Assembly: GCF_001005085.2 (NCBI RefSeq)
Contig: NZ_LBMU02000012.1
Location: forward strand, 1 to 64,000
DNA from: Streptomyces humi
GTDB lineage: Bacteria > Actinomycetota > Actinomycetes > Streptomycetales > Streptomycetaceae
Direction: 5' to 3'
Length of the DNA stretch: 64,000 nt
The position numbers and the translations under genes were made by a program. Shown here piece by piece: positions 1-9,096 of this stretch. The first letter of the stretch is position 1. Every line of letters starts with the position of its first letter. The notes beneath the pieces are model-generated. The model made no database searches. It saw only the letters and a list, made by a program, of their open reading frames with translations, and was not told where the DNA came from.

Positions 1-1
1 G

Positions 2-130
2 GCTGGTGCCGGGGGGCTGGTGCCGGGGGGGCTGGTGCCGAGAGGGCTGGTGCCGAGGGGGCTGGTGCCGGGGGGGGCTGGTGCCGGGGGTTCGCTCAGA
101 GGGCGTGAACCGTGCGGGGGGCTGGTGCCG
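2..130. repeat. GC-rich minisatellite, seven GCTGGTGCCG units
   Basis: The core GCTGGTGCCG occurs at 2, 16, 31, 46, 61, 77 and 121. The first six copies are spaced 14-16 bases apart by runs of G or GAGAGG-like fillers, and the last follows a 44-base gap. The array continues to the left edge, so its full length is unknown. Any reading frame through it gives only a short Gly-Leu-Val-Pro or Gly-Trp-Cys-Arg repeat, so I treat it as non-coding. Bases 131-393 hold no gene that I can support. Confidence 0.8.
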
Positions 131-393
131 GGCGTTTCGCTCACCGCCGCTCGCGGGGTGCCGCTCGCGCCCACCCGGTGCCGCCCAGGGGTCCCCCTCC
201 GGGGGGGGAGGCACAGGCTGCCCGCGACCAGGAAGAAGCGGCGGCTACAGGGCCCCGCCAGGGGTGCGCGGAACTACGCGATCAGCCCTTACCCACCCGC
301 ACCCGGACACCGCCGACGCTCCCTTTGCCGAACCCCTCGGTAATATGCCAAGCCCGCACAGCGAAGCCACATCCGTGCGGTGCAGGAGGCATC

Positions 394-1203
394 ATGCGAG
401 CGCGTCCCCGGCCACCCGTCCAAGGACGAGGCATATTCAGCGGTACCGGGCTGATCGTCACCGGTCTCGCGGCGACCATCGCCGCCCTGGTCTTCCCGGT
501 CTGGTCGTACGCCGACCGCGCGGACCCGACCGGCGCGGTCGGTGTGCTCAGCGCGAAGACCGTGGCGACCCGGTACGGCCCGCTGTCCGAGCTGGACCGG
601 GACTTCATCGTGAAGGTCCGGCTGGCCGGGCTCTGGGAACTGCCCGCCGGGCAGATGGCGGAGCAGAAGGGCACCACGGCGGCCGTACGGACGGCCGGGC
701 AGCACCTGGTGGACGGGCACACCTCCCTCGACGCGCATGTCCGCGGCGTCGCCGCCCAGCTCGGCGTACCGCTCCCGAACCAGCCCAACGACCAGCAGCA
801 GCAGTGGCTCGCCACCCTGGCCGGCGCCCAGGGCCAGGACTTCGACCGGCAGTTCGCGAACCTCGTGCGGCTGGCCCACGGCCGGGTCTTCTCGGTCGTC
901 GCCCAGGTCCGCGCCGGCACCCAGAACACCCTGGTCCGCGAGCTCGCCGACGACGCCAACAGCACCGTCCTCGACCACATCGAGGTCCTGGAGGCGACCG
1001 GCTTCGTCGACTTCTCCACGCTCGCGCGGGAGTTGGCGGTCACCCCCTCCCCCGCGTCCTCGCCACCGGTGTTCGCGCCGAGCGACGCGATCCCGGTCGC
1101 ACCGTCCGCGGCGCTGTCACCGGCGGCGACACCTCCGCCGTCGGCGCCCTACACCCTGCCGCCCGCCACCACCAGCCCGCCGCCGGCCTCCGACAGCCCC
1201 TGA
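394..1203 (+). CDS. DUF4142 domain membrane-anchored protein
   Basis: A 269-residue protein with one N-terminal hydrophobic segment (about residues 13-36), consistent with an uncleaved anchor or signal peptide. A helical region (about 60-205) of DUF4142 type follows, with the FIVKVRLAGLWELPAGQ and HGRVFSVVAQVRAGTQN stretches seen in the actinobacterial branch. A Pro/Ala/Ser-rich tail of about 60 residues looks like a cell-wall spacer. The ATG was chosen because GGAGG lies five bases upstream; the frame stays open further upstream but runs into repeat DNA. DUF4142 proteins are ferritin-like helical bundles of unknown function, usually exported. No operon partner is evident: the next gene starts 96 bases later. 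Confidence 0.85.
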   Translation: MRARPRPPVQGRGIFSGTGLIVTGLAATIAALVFPVWSYADRADPTGAVGVLSAKTVATRYGPLSELDRDFIVKVRLAGLWELPAGQMAEQKGTTAAVRTAGQHLVDGHTSLDAHVRGVAAQLGVPLPNQPNDQQQQWLATLAGAQGQDFDRQFANLVRLAHGRVFSVVAQVRAGTQNTLVRELADDANSTVLDHIEVLEATGFVDFSTLARELAVTPSPASSPPVFAPSDAIPVAPSAALSPAATPPPSAPYTLPPATTSPPPASDSP

Positions 1204-1299
1204 CCTGCGGGGCAAGCGGAACGTCACATACCCACAACACTCGGTCCGGAATGTGAACAGGGCATGGTGATTCGCAGGACCCTGGCATAGAAACGTGTC

Positions 1300-2079
1300 A
1301 TGTTCTGGGTCCTTCTGCTGCTCCTGGCCTGGGCCGTCGCCGGTACCGCCTGCACCCGGCTGTGCCTGGCCGCCGTACGGTCGGCGGCCGCCGACCCGGA
1401 CGCGGGCCGGGTACACGATCTGTCGCTGTACGAGGCCGCGTTCCTGTCCGGCGGGCCCGCGCGGGTCGCCGATCTGACGCTGGTGTCGATGGCCCGGGAG
1501 CAGCGGCTGCTGCTCGCGCACACCGGCTGGGCGACCGTCGTGGACCCGCGGGGGCGGGACGACATGGAGCGGTCGGTGATAGGGGCCATCGGGCCGGAGG
1601 GGCAGTCCCGGATAGCGCCGGTGCGCTCGGCCGCCGCCGACACGGACGCCGTGCGCAGCCTCGGCGAGGGACTGGTGCGTGCGGGGCTCGCGGTGCCCGA
1701 CGCGGCGGCGCGGACGACGGTCGCGTCCGGCGTCCGGCAGGTCCGCGCCGCAGCGTTGGCCGTCCTCGGTCTCGGTGCGGCCGCGCTCGCCCTGCCCACC
1801 CCGACCGGGATGCCGCGTGACCTGGTCGCCGTCTGGTTCGCGCTGCCCCTCACCCTGACCCTGAGCTGTCTCGGCATCGCCCGGGTCGAGGTGCACCCGT
1901 ACTCGCGCTGGGCCTCCCCGGCCGGACAGCGGCTGCTCGGTGTGCTGCACCGGCGGGCGAACCGCGCGGTCGACGACCACTCGCTGCTGGCTTCCGTCGC
2001 CGTCCGCGGGATCCGCGCGATCGGCGAGCCGGAGCTGCGTGCGGCCTTCGCACACCGGGACCAGCTGCCGCGGGAGTGA
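1300..2079 (+). CDS. TIGR04222 domain-containing membrane protein
   Basis: A 259-residue protein that starts with a transmembrane helix (residues 2-18). A cytoplasmic stretch contains YEAAFLSGGPARVADLTLVS, the signature of the TIGR04222 family. A hydrophobic pair follows around residues 147-187 (AALAVLGLGAAALALP and a second helix). The family is common in Streptomyces and has no known biochemical role; some members carry a Gly/Cys-rich tail, which this one lacks. The ribosome binding site is weak, so the start is only fairly secure. Confidence 0.8.
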   Translation: MFWVLLLLLAWAVAGTACTRLCLAAVRSAAADPDAGRVHDLSLYEAAFLSGGPARVADLTLVSMAREQRLLLAHTGWATVVDPRGRDDMERSVIGAIGPEGQSRIAPVRSAAADTDAVRSLGEGLVRAGLAVPDAAARTTVASGVRQVRAAALAVLGLGAAALALPTPTGMPRDLVAVWFALPLTLTLSCLGIARVEVHPYSRWASPAGQRLLGVLHRRANRAVDDHSLLASVAVRGIRAIGEPELRAAFAHRDQLPRE

Positions 2080-2233
2080 GCGGGGGCGCATCGGGGGCAT
2101 TGGCGCCGACACCGGCCCGATGGTGCTTGCCTTCACGGCCAACCGATCGAAATATCCCTTTTATTGCTGCCGTGCAGTCGCTGCGGTGCCCTTGCCGCCA
2201 CGCCACCGCAGCCGTGCACCGAAGGGATACGCC

Positions 2234-3871
2234 ATGAGAGCCCCCGCCCTGTACTCGGCAGCCGGGTCGCTGATCCTGACCACCCTGGCGGCCGCCCCGG
2301 CCGGGAGCGCCGAGCGCGTCCCCGACGCGGCCCGGGCCGCACTGCGCGGCACCGCGGTGGCCGCCGAACGCGCGCGTGCGGAGGGCATCGCCTTCGGCCG
2401 CTGCGCCGCCGACCTGGAGTTCCCCGACACCTTCCAGTGCGGCACCCTGAGTGTTCCGCTGGACTACACGCACCCGGACGGCAAGCGGATCAAACTGACC
2501 GTCAGCCGGGTCCGGGCCACCCACAAGGACCCGCACAACAGCAAGCGCAGGGTGCCCAGGCAGGGCGCCCTGGTCTACGACCCCGGCGGCCCCGGCGCCT
2601 CCGGCATGAGCTTCCCGATGGTCGGCGTGCTGCCCGAGTGGAAGCGGATCGCCGCCGCCTACGACCTGGTCGGCTACGCCCCGCGGGGTGTCGACCGTTC
2701 GGCACCGCTGTCCTGTGTCGATCCCAAGCACTTCTTCAAGGCACCGTCACAGTCGCCGACGCACCCCTCCGAGTCGTACAAGAAGGCCCGGATCAAGGAG
2801 GCGAAGGCGTACGCGAAGGGCTGTCTGAAGCGGTCCGGGAGCAAGCTGCGCCACTACACCTCCCTCAACAACGCCCGTGACCTGGACGTGCTGCGGGCCG
2901 CACTCGGCGAGAACCGGCTGACGTTCATGGGCGCCTCGTACGGCACCTACTTCGGCGCGCTGTACGCGACCCTGTTCCCCTCCCACGTACGGCGGATGGT
3001 GCTGGACTCGGCGGTCGACCCGGACCCGGCGCAGATCTGGTACCGCAACAACCTGGAGCAGTCGGCCGCGTTCGAGAGCCGCTGGGCGGACTACCGGGAG
3101 TGGATCGCCAGGCACGACGACGTGTACGGGCTCGGCGGCACGCCCGCGAAGGTGCAGGCGAGCTACGACCGGGCGAGCAGGCGGCTGGCGGGCAGGGCGG
3201 CCGGCGGGAAGGTGGGCCCGGCGCAGTTGCAGGGCGCGTTCCTGTCCGCCGGGTACTACGACGACTACTGGCCGAGCCGCGCGGAGGCGCTGTCGAAGTA
3301 CCTGAAGGGCGACCCGAAACCGTTGATCCGGCTGGCCGCGCCGACACCGGACTCGGCCGCCGCGGCGGAGAACGGCAACGCCGTCTACACCGCCGTCGAG
3401 TGCAACGACGCGCACTGGCCGGCGGACTGGAAGACCTGGGACCGGGACAACACCCGGCTCGCGCGGGTGGCGCCGTTCGAGACCTGGGACAACGCCTTCA
3501 TGAACCTGCCGTGCGCCTACTGGCCGGTGCCCCGGCAGAAGGCCCTCGACGTGCGGACGGGCCCCGGTGAGCTGCCGCCGACGCTGATCCTCCAGGCCGA
3601 GCGGGACGCGGCGACGCCGTACGCGGGAGCGCTGGAGATGAACCGGCGGCTCGCCGGCTCGGTGCTGGTGACCGAGCGGGACGCGGGCACGCACGGTGTC
3701 GGTGGCGGCCCCAACAAGTGCGTCAACGGGTATCTGGAGGCGTACCTGCTGGCAGGCCGGCTCCCCGAGCGGCGCGCGTCGTGCGCCGGGCACGCGGAGC
3801 CGGCGGCGGCCGGCCCGGCCAGGCGGAAGACCCTGCGGGACTCCCTGAAGGGCAAGGCCGGCCGGCACTGA
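2234..3871 (+). CDS. Secreted alpha/beta hydrolase, TAP-like (tripeptidyl aminopeptidase family)
   Basis: A 545-residue exported serine hydrolase. Residues 1-26 are a signal peptide ending near PAGSAE. The conserved RCAADLEFPDTFQCGTLSVP opening, the oxyanion-region DPGGPGASG, the nucleophile elbow GASYGTYFG and the C-terminal acid/His regions (LQAERDAATP, DAGTHGVGG) are all present, so the Ser-Asp-His triad looks intact. Family relatives in Streptomyces (SlpD/SlpE/Tap) remove tripeptides from the N-termini of secreted proteins; the substrate here is unknown. The start ATG follows AAGGGA nine bases upstream. It converges on hemQ with a 14-base gap and no clear terminator between them. Confidence 0.9.
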   Translation: MRAPALYSAAGSLILTTLAAAPAGSAERVPDAARAALRGTAVAAERARAEGIAFGRCAADLEFPDTFQCGTLSVPLDYTHPDGKRIKLTVSRVRATHKDPHNSKRRVPRQGALVYDPGGPGASGMSFPMVGVLPEWKRIAAAYDLVGYAPRGVDRSAPLSCVDPKHFFKAPSQSPTHPSESYKKARIKEAKAYAKGCLKRSGSKLRHYTSLNNARDLDVLRAALGENRLTFMGASYGTYFGALYATLFPSHVRRMVLDSAVDPDPAQIWYRNNLEQSAAFESRWADYREWIARHDDVYGLGGTPAKVQASYDRASRRLAGRAAGGKVGPAQLQGAFLSAGYYDDYWPSRAEALSKYLKGDPKPLIRLAAPTPDSAAAAENGNAVYTAVECNDAHWPADWKTWDRDNTRLARVAPFETWDNAFMNLPCAYWPVPRQKALDVRTGPGELPPTLILQAERDAATPYAGALEMNRRLAGSVLVTERDAGTHGVGGGPNKCVNGYLEAYLLAGRLPERRASCAGHAEPAAAGPARRKTLRDSLKGKAGRH

Positions 3872-3885
3872 GCCGGCGGACGGTC

Positions 3886-4617
3886 TCAGGCGAGGCCCGC
3901 GACCAGGTCCGCGACGTCCTTGCGGCGGCCCGTGTAGAACGGGACCTCCTCGCGGACGTGCCGGCGGGCCTCGGAGCCGCGCAGGTGGCGCATGAGGTCG
4001 ACGATGCGGTACAGCTCGTCGGCCTCGAACGCCAGCACCCACTCGTAGTCGCCCAGGGAGAACGAGGCGACGGTGTTGGCGCGCACGTCGGGGTAGCCGC
4101 GGGCCATCTTGCCGTGGTCCGCGAGCATCCGGCGGCGGTCCTCGTCGGGCAGCAGGTACCAGTCGTACGAGCGCACGAACGGGTACACGCTGACGTAGTT
4201 GCGCGGCGTCTCGTCGGCGAGGAACGCCGGGATGTGCGAGCGGTTGAACTCGGCGGGGCGGTGCAGCGCCATGTTCGACCAGACCGGCTCCAGGGCACGG
4301 CCCAGCCGGGTGCGGCGGAAGAGGTTGTACGCCTCCTGGAGCTGGTCGCTGGTCTCGGCGTGCCACCAGATCATCAGATCGGCGTCGGCACGCAGACCGG
4401 ACACGTCGTAGGTGCCGCGGACGGTCACGTCCTTGGCGGCGAGCTGGTCGAACAGCTCCTGGACCTCGTCGGCGTAGCCCGCGCGGTCCTCCGGCAGCAC
4501 GTCCTTCAGCCTGAAGACGGACCACAGGGTGTAGCGGATGACCTCGTTGAGGTCCTTGGCCAGCTTGCCCTTGTTCGGGATCCTGCCGGACTCGGTGGTG
4601 GGGGCGTCGTCACTCAT
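3886..4617 (-). CDS. hemQ: Coproheme decarboxylase HemQ (ChdC)
   Basis: A 243-residue member of the chlorite-dismutase-like fold. HemQ performs the last step of the coproporphyrin-dependent heme pathway of Gram-positive bacteria, using peroxide to decarboxylate coproheme III to heme b. The motif [13 protein letters not shown] carries the catalytic tyrosine (Tyr145 here), and His168 in ADHGKM is the expected proximal ligand by alignment from memory. The length fits actinobacterial HemQ. The gene starts five bases after hemY stops, with GGAGAAT upstream, so the two form an operon. The clustering with hemY and nearby hemE supports the assignment. Confidence 0.96.
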   Translation of the reverse strand: MSDDAPTTESGRIPNKGKLAKDLNEVIRYTLWSVFRLKDVLPEDRAGYADEVQELFDQLAAKDVTVRGTYDVSGLRADADLMIWWHAETSDQLQEAYNLFRRTRLGRALEPVWSNMALHRPAEFNRSHIPAFLADETPRNYVSVYPFVRSYDWYLLPDEDRRRMLADHGKMARGYPDVRANTVASFSLGDYEWVLAFEADELYRIVDLMRHLRGSEARRHVREEVPFYTGRRKDVADLVAGLA

Positions 4618-4622
4618 GGTTC

Positions 4623-6074
4623 CTATTCTCCCGCTCCGCCGTGCAGACTCTGCACCGGGTTGGCCGTCAGCTCCTCGACCCCGCCGAGGTCGCCCGCCAG
4701 CTGGTCGACCGCCGCGTACGCGCTCGCGACGCAGGCGGGGATGCCCACGCCGTCGTACTGCGCGCCGCACACCGCGAGCGCCGGCAGCTTGCCGACGTGC
4801 TCACGGATCCGGGCCACGCGCGCGTGGTGGCCGACGGGGTACTGGGGCAGGCCGTCGGTCCAGCGGGTGACGCGGGTCTCCAGTGGCGTGGCGGTCAGAC
4901 CGGTGGCCTCGCGGAGGTCGTGCCGGGAGACGTCGACGAGGTCGGCGTCGTCGCGGCCGAGGACGGCCGTCTCGCCGTACCGGCCGACCGAGGTGCGCAG
5001 GACGACCACGTCCGGGTCCTCGTCGCCGATCCAGCCCCACTTCCGGGAGGCGAAGGTGGCCGCCTTGATGGTCCGGCCGTCGACGGGCGGGACCAGGAAG
5101 CCGCTCCCGGCGGGCAGGTCCGCGTCGGCACGGCGGTAGGCGAGGGTGATCAGGGCCATGGAGGCGTACTCGATCGCGCGCAGTTCGGCGGCGGCCGCCG
5201 GCGACTCGGCGGCGAGCAGGGCGGCGGCGGCCGGGGCGGGGACGGCGACGACCACGGCGTCCGCGTGCAGCACCCGGTCGCCGGTGACCACCCGCCAGCC
5301 CCCGGTCGCCCTGCGCAGCTCCGTCACGGGTGCCCCGGTCAGGATCTCGCCGCCGCGCGCCCGGACCGACTCGGCCACCGCGAGCGGCAGGGTGCCCACC
5401 CCGCCCTCGATGCCCATGAACACCGGGCCCGTCTGCTGGTGGGCGGCCGCCTTCGCCTGGATCTCACGGACCGCCTCGGTCAGCGAGTCGTGGGTCTTCG
5501 CGGCCTGGTACAGCTGCGGAACCGCCGAGCGCAGCGAGATCCGGTACGCGTCGCCCGCGTAGACCCCGCCGAGCAGCGGCTCGACCAGCCGGTCGACGAC
5601 CTCCCGGCCCAGCCGCGCGGCCACGTACTCCCCCACCGCCACGTCGTCGCCGACCTCGGTGCGGGGCAGGTCGGCGTCGCGCCCGATCCGGGCGAGGCCC
5701 TCCTCGGACAGCACGCCGGACAGCGCCGCCGCGGTGCCGGGGACGCCCATGACATGGCCCTTGGGCATCGGACGCAGGGCACCCCGGGTCCAGATCGAGG
5801 CGGTGGCGGTGGCCGGCGGCCGGAGCCGTCCGGCGAGGCCCGTCTCGCGCGCGAGGGCGACCGCCTCGGGCCGGCGGGCCAGCATCGACTCGGCACCGAG
5901 GTCGACCCGCACGCCGGCGATCGCCCCGGGGAGCAGCTTGCCGCCGACGCGCCCGGAGGCCTCCAGCACGGTCACCCGCGCGCCGCGCGCCAGCAGCCGG
6001 TGGGCCGCGGCCAGCCCCGCGATCCCGGCTCCGATGACGACGACATGCCCGCTGCCCGTACCCGTTTCGCTCAT
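4623..6074 (-). CDS. hemY: Coproporphyrinogen III oxidase (protoporphyrinogen oxidase family)
   Basis: A 483-residue FAD-dependent oxidase. The N-terminus has the dinucleotide-binding fold [15 protein letters not shown] ending in the acidic residue of [11 protein letters not shown]. The C-terminal FAD contact region is [20 protein letters not shown]. In organisms with HemQ this enzyme (CgoX) oxidises coproporphyrinogen III to coproporphyrin III, rather than protoporphyrinogen. ATG at 6074 was chosen over an in-frame GTG nine bases upstream because GAGAGAG lies at a better distance. It is the first gene of the hemY-hemQ operon. Confidence 0.94.
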   Translation of the reverse strand: MSETGTGSGHVVVIGAGIAGLAAAHRLLARGARVTVLEASGRVGGKLLPGAIAGVRVDLGAESMLARRPEAVALARETGLAGRLRPPATATASIWTRGALRPMPKGHVMGVPGTAAALSGVLSEEGLARIGRDADLPRTEVGDDVAVGEYVAARLGREVVDRLVEPLLGGVYAGDAYRISLRSAVPQLYQAAKTHDSLTEAVREIQAKAAAHQQTGPVFMGIEGGVGTLPLAVAESVRARGGEILTGAPVTELRRATGGWRVVTGDRVLHADAVVVAVPAPAAAALLAAESPAAAAELRAIEYASMALITLAYRRADADLPAGSGFLVPPVDGRTIKAATFASRKWGWIGDEDPDVVVLRTSVGRYGETAVLGRDDADLVDVSRHDLREATGLTATPLETRVTRWTDGLPQYPVGHHARVARIREHVGKLPALAVCGAQYDGVGIPACVASAYAAVDQLAGDLGGVEELTANPVQSLHGGAGE

Positions 6075-6136
6075 GACCACCACTCTCTCAGACCCCGCCG
6101 GCCCGCCTTCCCCGGCCCACCGGCGCCTCGCCCCGG

Positions 6137-6204
6137 CCCGATGACCCGCTCGCGTCCCGCCCGGTGACCCGCCCGCGCCCCGGCCCGGTGACCCGCCCGC
6201 GCCC
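6137..6204. repeat. Short tandem repeat, 21-bp core with 24-bp period
   Basis: CCCGGTGACCCGCCCGCGCCC occurs exactly at 6160-6180 and 6184-6204, with a degenerate copy beginning at 6137 (CCCGATGACCCG). It fills the divergent intergenic region between hemY and the DUF4349 lipoprotein gene. It looks like replication-slippage DNA rather than a regulatory site. Confidence 0.7.
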
Positions 6205-6298
6205 GGACCGTGACCGCAACGGGACCGTGCCCGCCAAACGTTCCGTCCCGCCCCGGCGTCGAAGGAGCGCCAGTCACCGAGACCCCCGGGGGGAATCC

Positions 6299-7186
6299 AT
6301 GCGCCATCCCGTACGACCCGCCCTCGCCGGCGTCCTGCTCGTCGCCGCCCTCGTCCTCACCGGCTGCGGCGCCGGCGGCGACGGCGGCGGCACCGCCGGC
6401 GACTCCAAGGCCGACACGGGCAGCGTGGCCCAGGCGGCGGGTGCCGCCGGTGCCAAGGACAGCGGCGGCAAGGGGCCCGCCGGGACCACGCCCGGCCTCA
6501 CCGCCGATCGCATCATCCGCACCGCCTCCCTGACCGTGCGGGTCAAGGACGTGCCCAAGGCCCTCGACGAGGCCCGGACCACGGCCGAGGACGCCGGCGG
6601 CTACGTCGGCGACGAGACCACGAGCCGGGACTCCACGGGGCACGAGCACACCCGGGTGGTCCTGCGGGTGCCCACCGAGCGCTACGACGAGGTGCTGGCC
6701 GGTCTCCAGGGCGCCGGCCAGCTGCTCGACCGCACCGCGAAGGCGCAGGACGTCACCGACCAGGTGGTGGACGTGGACAGCCGGATCAGGTCGCAGCGGG
6801 CCAGCGTGGCCCGGGTCCGCGAGCTGATGGACCGGGCCGCCAGACTCAGTGACGTGGTCACCCTGGAAGGGGAGTTGAGCAGCCGGGAGGCCGATCTGGA
6901 GGCCCTGCTCGCCCGGCAGGCGTCCCTGAAGGACCGCACCTCCCTGGCCACCATCACACTGTCGCTCACCCAGACGCCCGCGCACCGGGCCGCGCAGGAC
7001 GACACGCCCGGGTTCGTGGACGCGCTGTCCGGCGGCTGGCACGTCTTCGTCACCATGCTGCGCTGGATCGCCCTGGCGCTGGGCGCGGCGCTGCCGTTCG
7101 CGGCCCTGGCGGGCCTGGCGGCACTGCTGTGGTGGAGGGTGCTGCGCCGGCGCCGTACCCCCGCCGGGCCCGGGAGCGGGACCTGA
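6299..7186 (+). CDS. DUF4349 domain lipoprotein
   Basis: A 295-residue lipoprotein. The signal sequence ends in the lipobox LTGC (Cys23). A Gly/Ala-rich linker follows, then the DUF4349 core (about residues 70-250): IIRTASLTVRVKD, VLRVPTERYDEVLAGL and a predicted coiled coil around DVDSRIRSQRASVARVREL. A C-terminal transmembrane helix (about 260-285) ends in a basic tail. The protein would thus be tethered to the membrane at both ends. Its function is unknown; distant relatives have been linked to envelope stress and ABC export. The ATG is preceded by a G-rich binding site. Confidence 0.88.
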   Translation: MRHPVRPALAGVLLVAALVLTGCGAGGDGGGTAGDSKADTGSVAQAAGAAGAKDSGGKGPAGTTPGLTADRIIRTASLTVRVKDVPKALDEARTTAEDAGGYVGDETTSRDSTGHEHTRVVLRVPTERYDEVLAGLQGAGQLLDRTAKAQDVTDQVVDVDSRIRSQRASVARVRELMDRAARLSDVVTLEGELSSREADLEALLARQASLKDRTSLATITLSLTQTPAHRAAQDDTPGFVDALSGGWHVFVTMLRWIALALGAALPFAALAGLAALLWWRVLRRRRTPAGPGSGT

Positions 7187-7205
7187 GCGGGCCTGAAATG
7201 CCCGC
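7187..7205 (+). terminator. Small hairpin after the DUF4349 gene
   Basis: GCGGGC pairs with GCCCGC around a seven-base loop, immediately after the stop codon. It is short and lacks a T run, as is usual for Streptomyces terminators. Confidence 0.45.
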
Positions 7206-7223
7206 GCCCCGTAGCGTGTTCGC

Positions 7224-8612
7224 ATGAGCATGAGCGGTGGGCGGGAACGGCTGGTCGTGATCGGCGGTGACGCCGCGGGAATGTCCGCGGCGTCCCAGGC
7301 GCGCCGGCTTCGGGGTCCGGACGAGTTGGAGATCGTGGCCTTCGAACGCGGCCACTTCAGCTCCTACTCGGCGTGCGGCATCCCGTACTGGGTCGGCGGT
7401 GACGTGGCGGAGCGGGATCAGCTGATCGCCCGGTCTCCCGCCGAGCACCGAGCCCGCGACATCGACCTGCGGATGCGCACCGAGGTCACGGAGATCGACG
7501 TGGCCGGGAAGCGGGTGCGCGCGCGGGCCGTCGACTCCGGCGCCGAGTCCTGGACGTCGTACGACAAGCTCGTCATCGGGACCGGCGCGCACCCGATCCG
7601 CCCGGACATGCCGGGCGCGGACGCCCCGGGCGTGCACGGCGTGCAGACCCTCGACGACGGGCAGGCCCTCCTGGACACGCTGGCGCGCACGGGTGGCCGT
7701 CGCGCGGTCGTCGTCGGCGCCGGCTACATCGGTGTGGAGATGGCCGAGGCGCTGATCAACCGGGGTTACGAGGTGACGGTCGTCAACCGCGGCAGCGAGC
7801 CGATGTCCACGCTCGACCCGGACATGGGCCGTCTGGTGCACAAGGCCATGGAGGGCCTCGGCATCACGATGGTCAACGACACCGAGGTCACCGAGGTGCG
7901 CACCGGAGCGGACGGCAGGGTGCGGGCGGTGGCGACAGAGGACGCCGAGTACCCGGCGGACGTGGTGATCCTCGGTATCGGCGTCCGGCCCGAGACCCGC
8001 CTAGCCGAGGCGGCGGGCCTGCCGCTGGGCGCCCGCGGCGGCCTGCTGACCGACCTGGCGATGCGGGTGCGCGGTCACGAGGACATCTGGGCGGGCGGTG
8101 ACTGCGTGGAGGTCCTGAACCTGGTCTCGGGCCAGGAGCAGTACGTTCCGCTGGGCACCCACGCCAACAAGCACGGCCAGGTCATCGGCACCAACGTGGG
8201 CGGCGGTTACGCCACCTTCCCGGGGGTCGTCGGCACCGCGGTGAGCAAGGTCTGCGACCTGGAGATCGCCCGCACCGGGCTGCGCGAGAAGGACGCCCTG
8301 CGCGTCGGCCTCCGGTTCGAGGCGGTCACCATCGAGTCCACGAGCCGCGCCGGTTACTACCCGGGCGCCAGCACCATGACGGTCAAGATGCTCGCGGAAC
8401 GGCGCACGGGCCGTCTGCTGGGCGTGCAGATCGTGGGCCGGGAGGGCGCGGGCAAGCGGGTCGACATCGCGGCGGTCGCCCTGACCGCCAACATGACGGT
8501 GGAACAGATGACGGCCCTGGACCTGGGCTACGCCCCGCCGTTCTCACCGGTGTGGGACCCGGTCCTGGTGGCGGCGAGGAAGGCGGCGACCAAAGTGCGC
8601 GAGGGGCACTGA
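7224..8612 (+). CDS. FAD/NAD(P)-dependent oxidoreductase, CoA-disulfide reductase / NADH oxidase family
   Basis: A 462-residue pyridine nucleotide-disulfide reductase. It has an N-terminal FAD fold (VVIGGDAAGMSAASQARR), the single redox-active cysteine in SYSACGIPYW (Cys51), a second dinucleotide fold (VVVGAGYIGVEMAEAL), an FAD-binding GGDCVEV motif and a C-terminal dimerisation domain. One active-site Cys rather than a CxxxxC pair is typical of CoA-disulfide reductase, NADH oxidase/peroxidase and the Streptomyces Nox-like proteins; which one applies cannot be decided here. There is no good ribosome binding site, but TAGCGT at 7212-7217 sits six bases before the ATG, the spacing of a leaderless -10 box. 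A second in-frame ATG lies six bases downstream. Confidence 0.9.
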   Translation: MSMSGGRERLVVIGGDAAGMSAASQARRLRGPDELEIVAFERGHFSSYSACGIPYWVGGDVAERDQLIARSPAEHRARDIDLRMRTEVTEIDVAGKRVRARAVDSGAESWTSYDKLVIGTGAHPIRPDMPGADAPGVHGVQTLDDGQALLDTLARTGGRRAVVVGAGYIGVEMAEALINRGYEVTVVNRGSEPMSTLDPDMGRLVHKAMEGLGITMVNDTEVTEVRTGADGRVRAVATEDAEYPADVVILGIGVRPETRLAEAAGLPLGARGGLLTDLAMRVRGHEDIWAGGDCVEVLNLVSGQEQYVPLGTHANKHGQVIGTNVGGGYATFPGVVGTAVSKVCDLEIARTGLREKDALRVGLRFEAVTIESTSRAGYYPGASTMTVKMLAERRTGRLLGVQIVGREGAGKRVDIAAVALTANMTVEQMTALDLGYAPPFSPVWDPVLVAARKAATKVREGH

Positions 8613-8613
8613 A

Positions 8614-8658
8614 GCGCCCCTCGGGGGGCGCGAGGGACTGCGCGACCGGCCACAGCGC
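8614..8658 (-). terminator. Terminator hairpin within a dispersed intergenic repeat (copy A)
   Basis: GCGCCCC and GGGGCGC pair perfectly around TCGG (8614-8631), two bases after the oxidoreductase stop. Read on the minus strand, the adjoining bases give GTCGCGCAGTCCCTCGCGCC, the same element found near 28011, 46961 and 54301. It probably terminates transcription in both directions. Confidence 0.75.
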
Positions 8659-8679
8659 ACCCGCACCCCGCAACGACGA

Positions 8680-8979
8680 TCAAGCCGTCCCACTGATCCG
8701 CGGCAGCGAAGTGACCCCCGCTCCTCCGGGCGCGGCGGCAGGCGGCTGCTCGGCCCCGGGCCGGGCGTGCGCCGCCGCCGGCCGCGTCGACCGCAGCCGG
8801 TTGCCCACGGCCTCGTCCAGTGTCACGGGCCGCTGCATCTGCGCCGCCAGCCGCCCGGCCTCCTGGCCGAGCCGTGCCACGTCCTCCCAGGGGAGCCGCA
8901 CGACGAGGGAGATCTCCGCCTCTCCGTCGGGCAGAGCCTGCATGGGAGGGAACGCCTGAGGAGCAACCCGCTCGTTCAT
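8680..8979 (-). CDS. Small conserved hypothetical protein
   Basis: A 99-residue protein that I do not recognise. The first 60 residues look structured (SLVVRLPWEDVARLGQEAGR, then LAAQMQRPVTLDEAVGNRL), a beta strand followed by helices that could suit a small DNA-binding or antitoxin-like fold. The last 35 residues are Ala/Pro-rich and probably disordered. AAGGAC at a good distance supports the ATG. It is divergent from the rhomboid gene, sharing a 117-base intergenic region. The function is unknown; the fold remark is inference only. Confidence 0.65.
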   Translation of the reverse strand: MNERVAPQAFPPMQALPDGEAEISLVVRLPWEDVARLGQEAGRLAAQMQRPVTLDEAVGNRLRSTRPAAAHARPGAEQPPAAAPGGAGVTSLPRISGTA

Positions 8980-9096
8980 CGCCTGTCCTTACGTCGCCTG
9001 AACCGGACTCGGTCTCACAGAGATACGCACCCGACCGGGCCGACGTTCACATCATCGCCCCGCTTTGGTTCCGCACTCCCTGGGCACTACTTACCT

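Noticed and set aside
2..130. Left-edge repeats as a CRISPR array or coding repeat
   Set aside because: Units are only 10 bases with 4-6-base G-rich spacers; no plausible protein reads through them.
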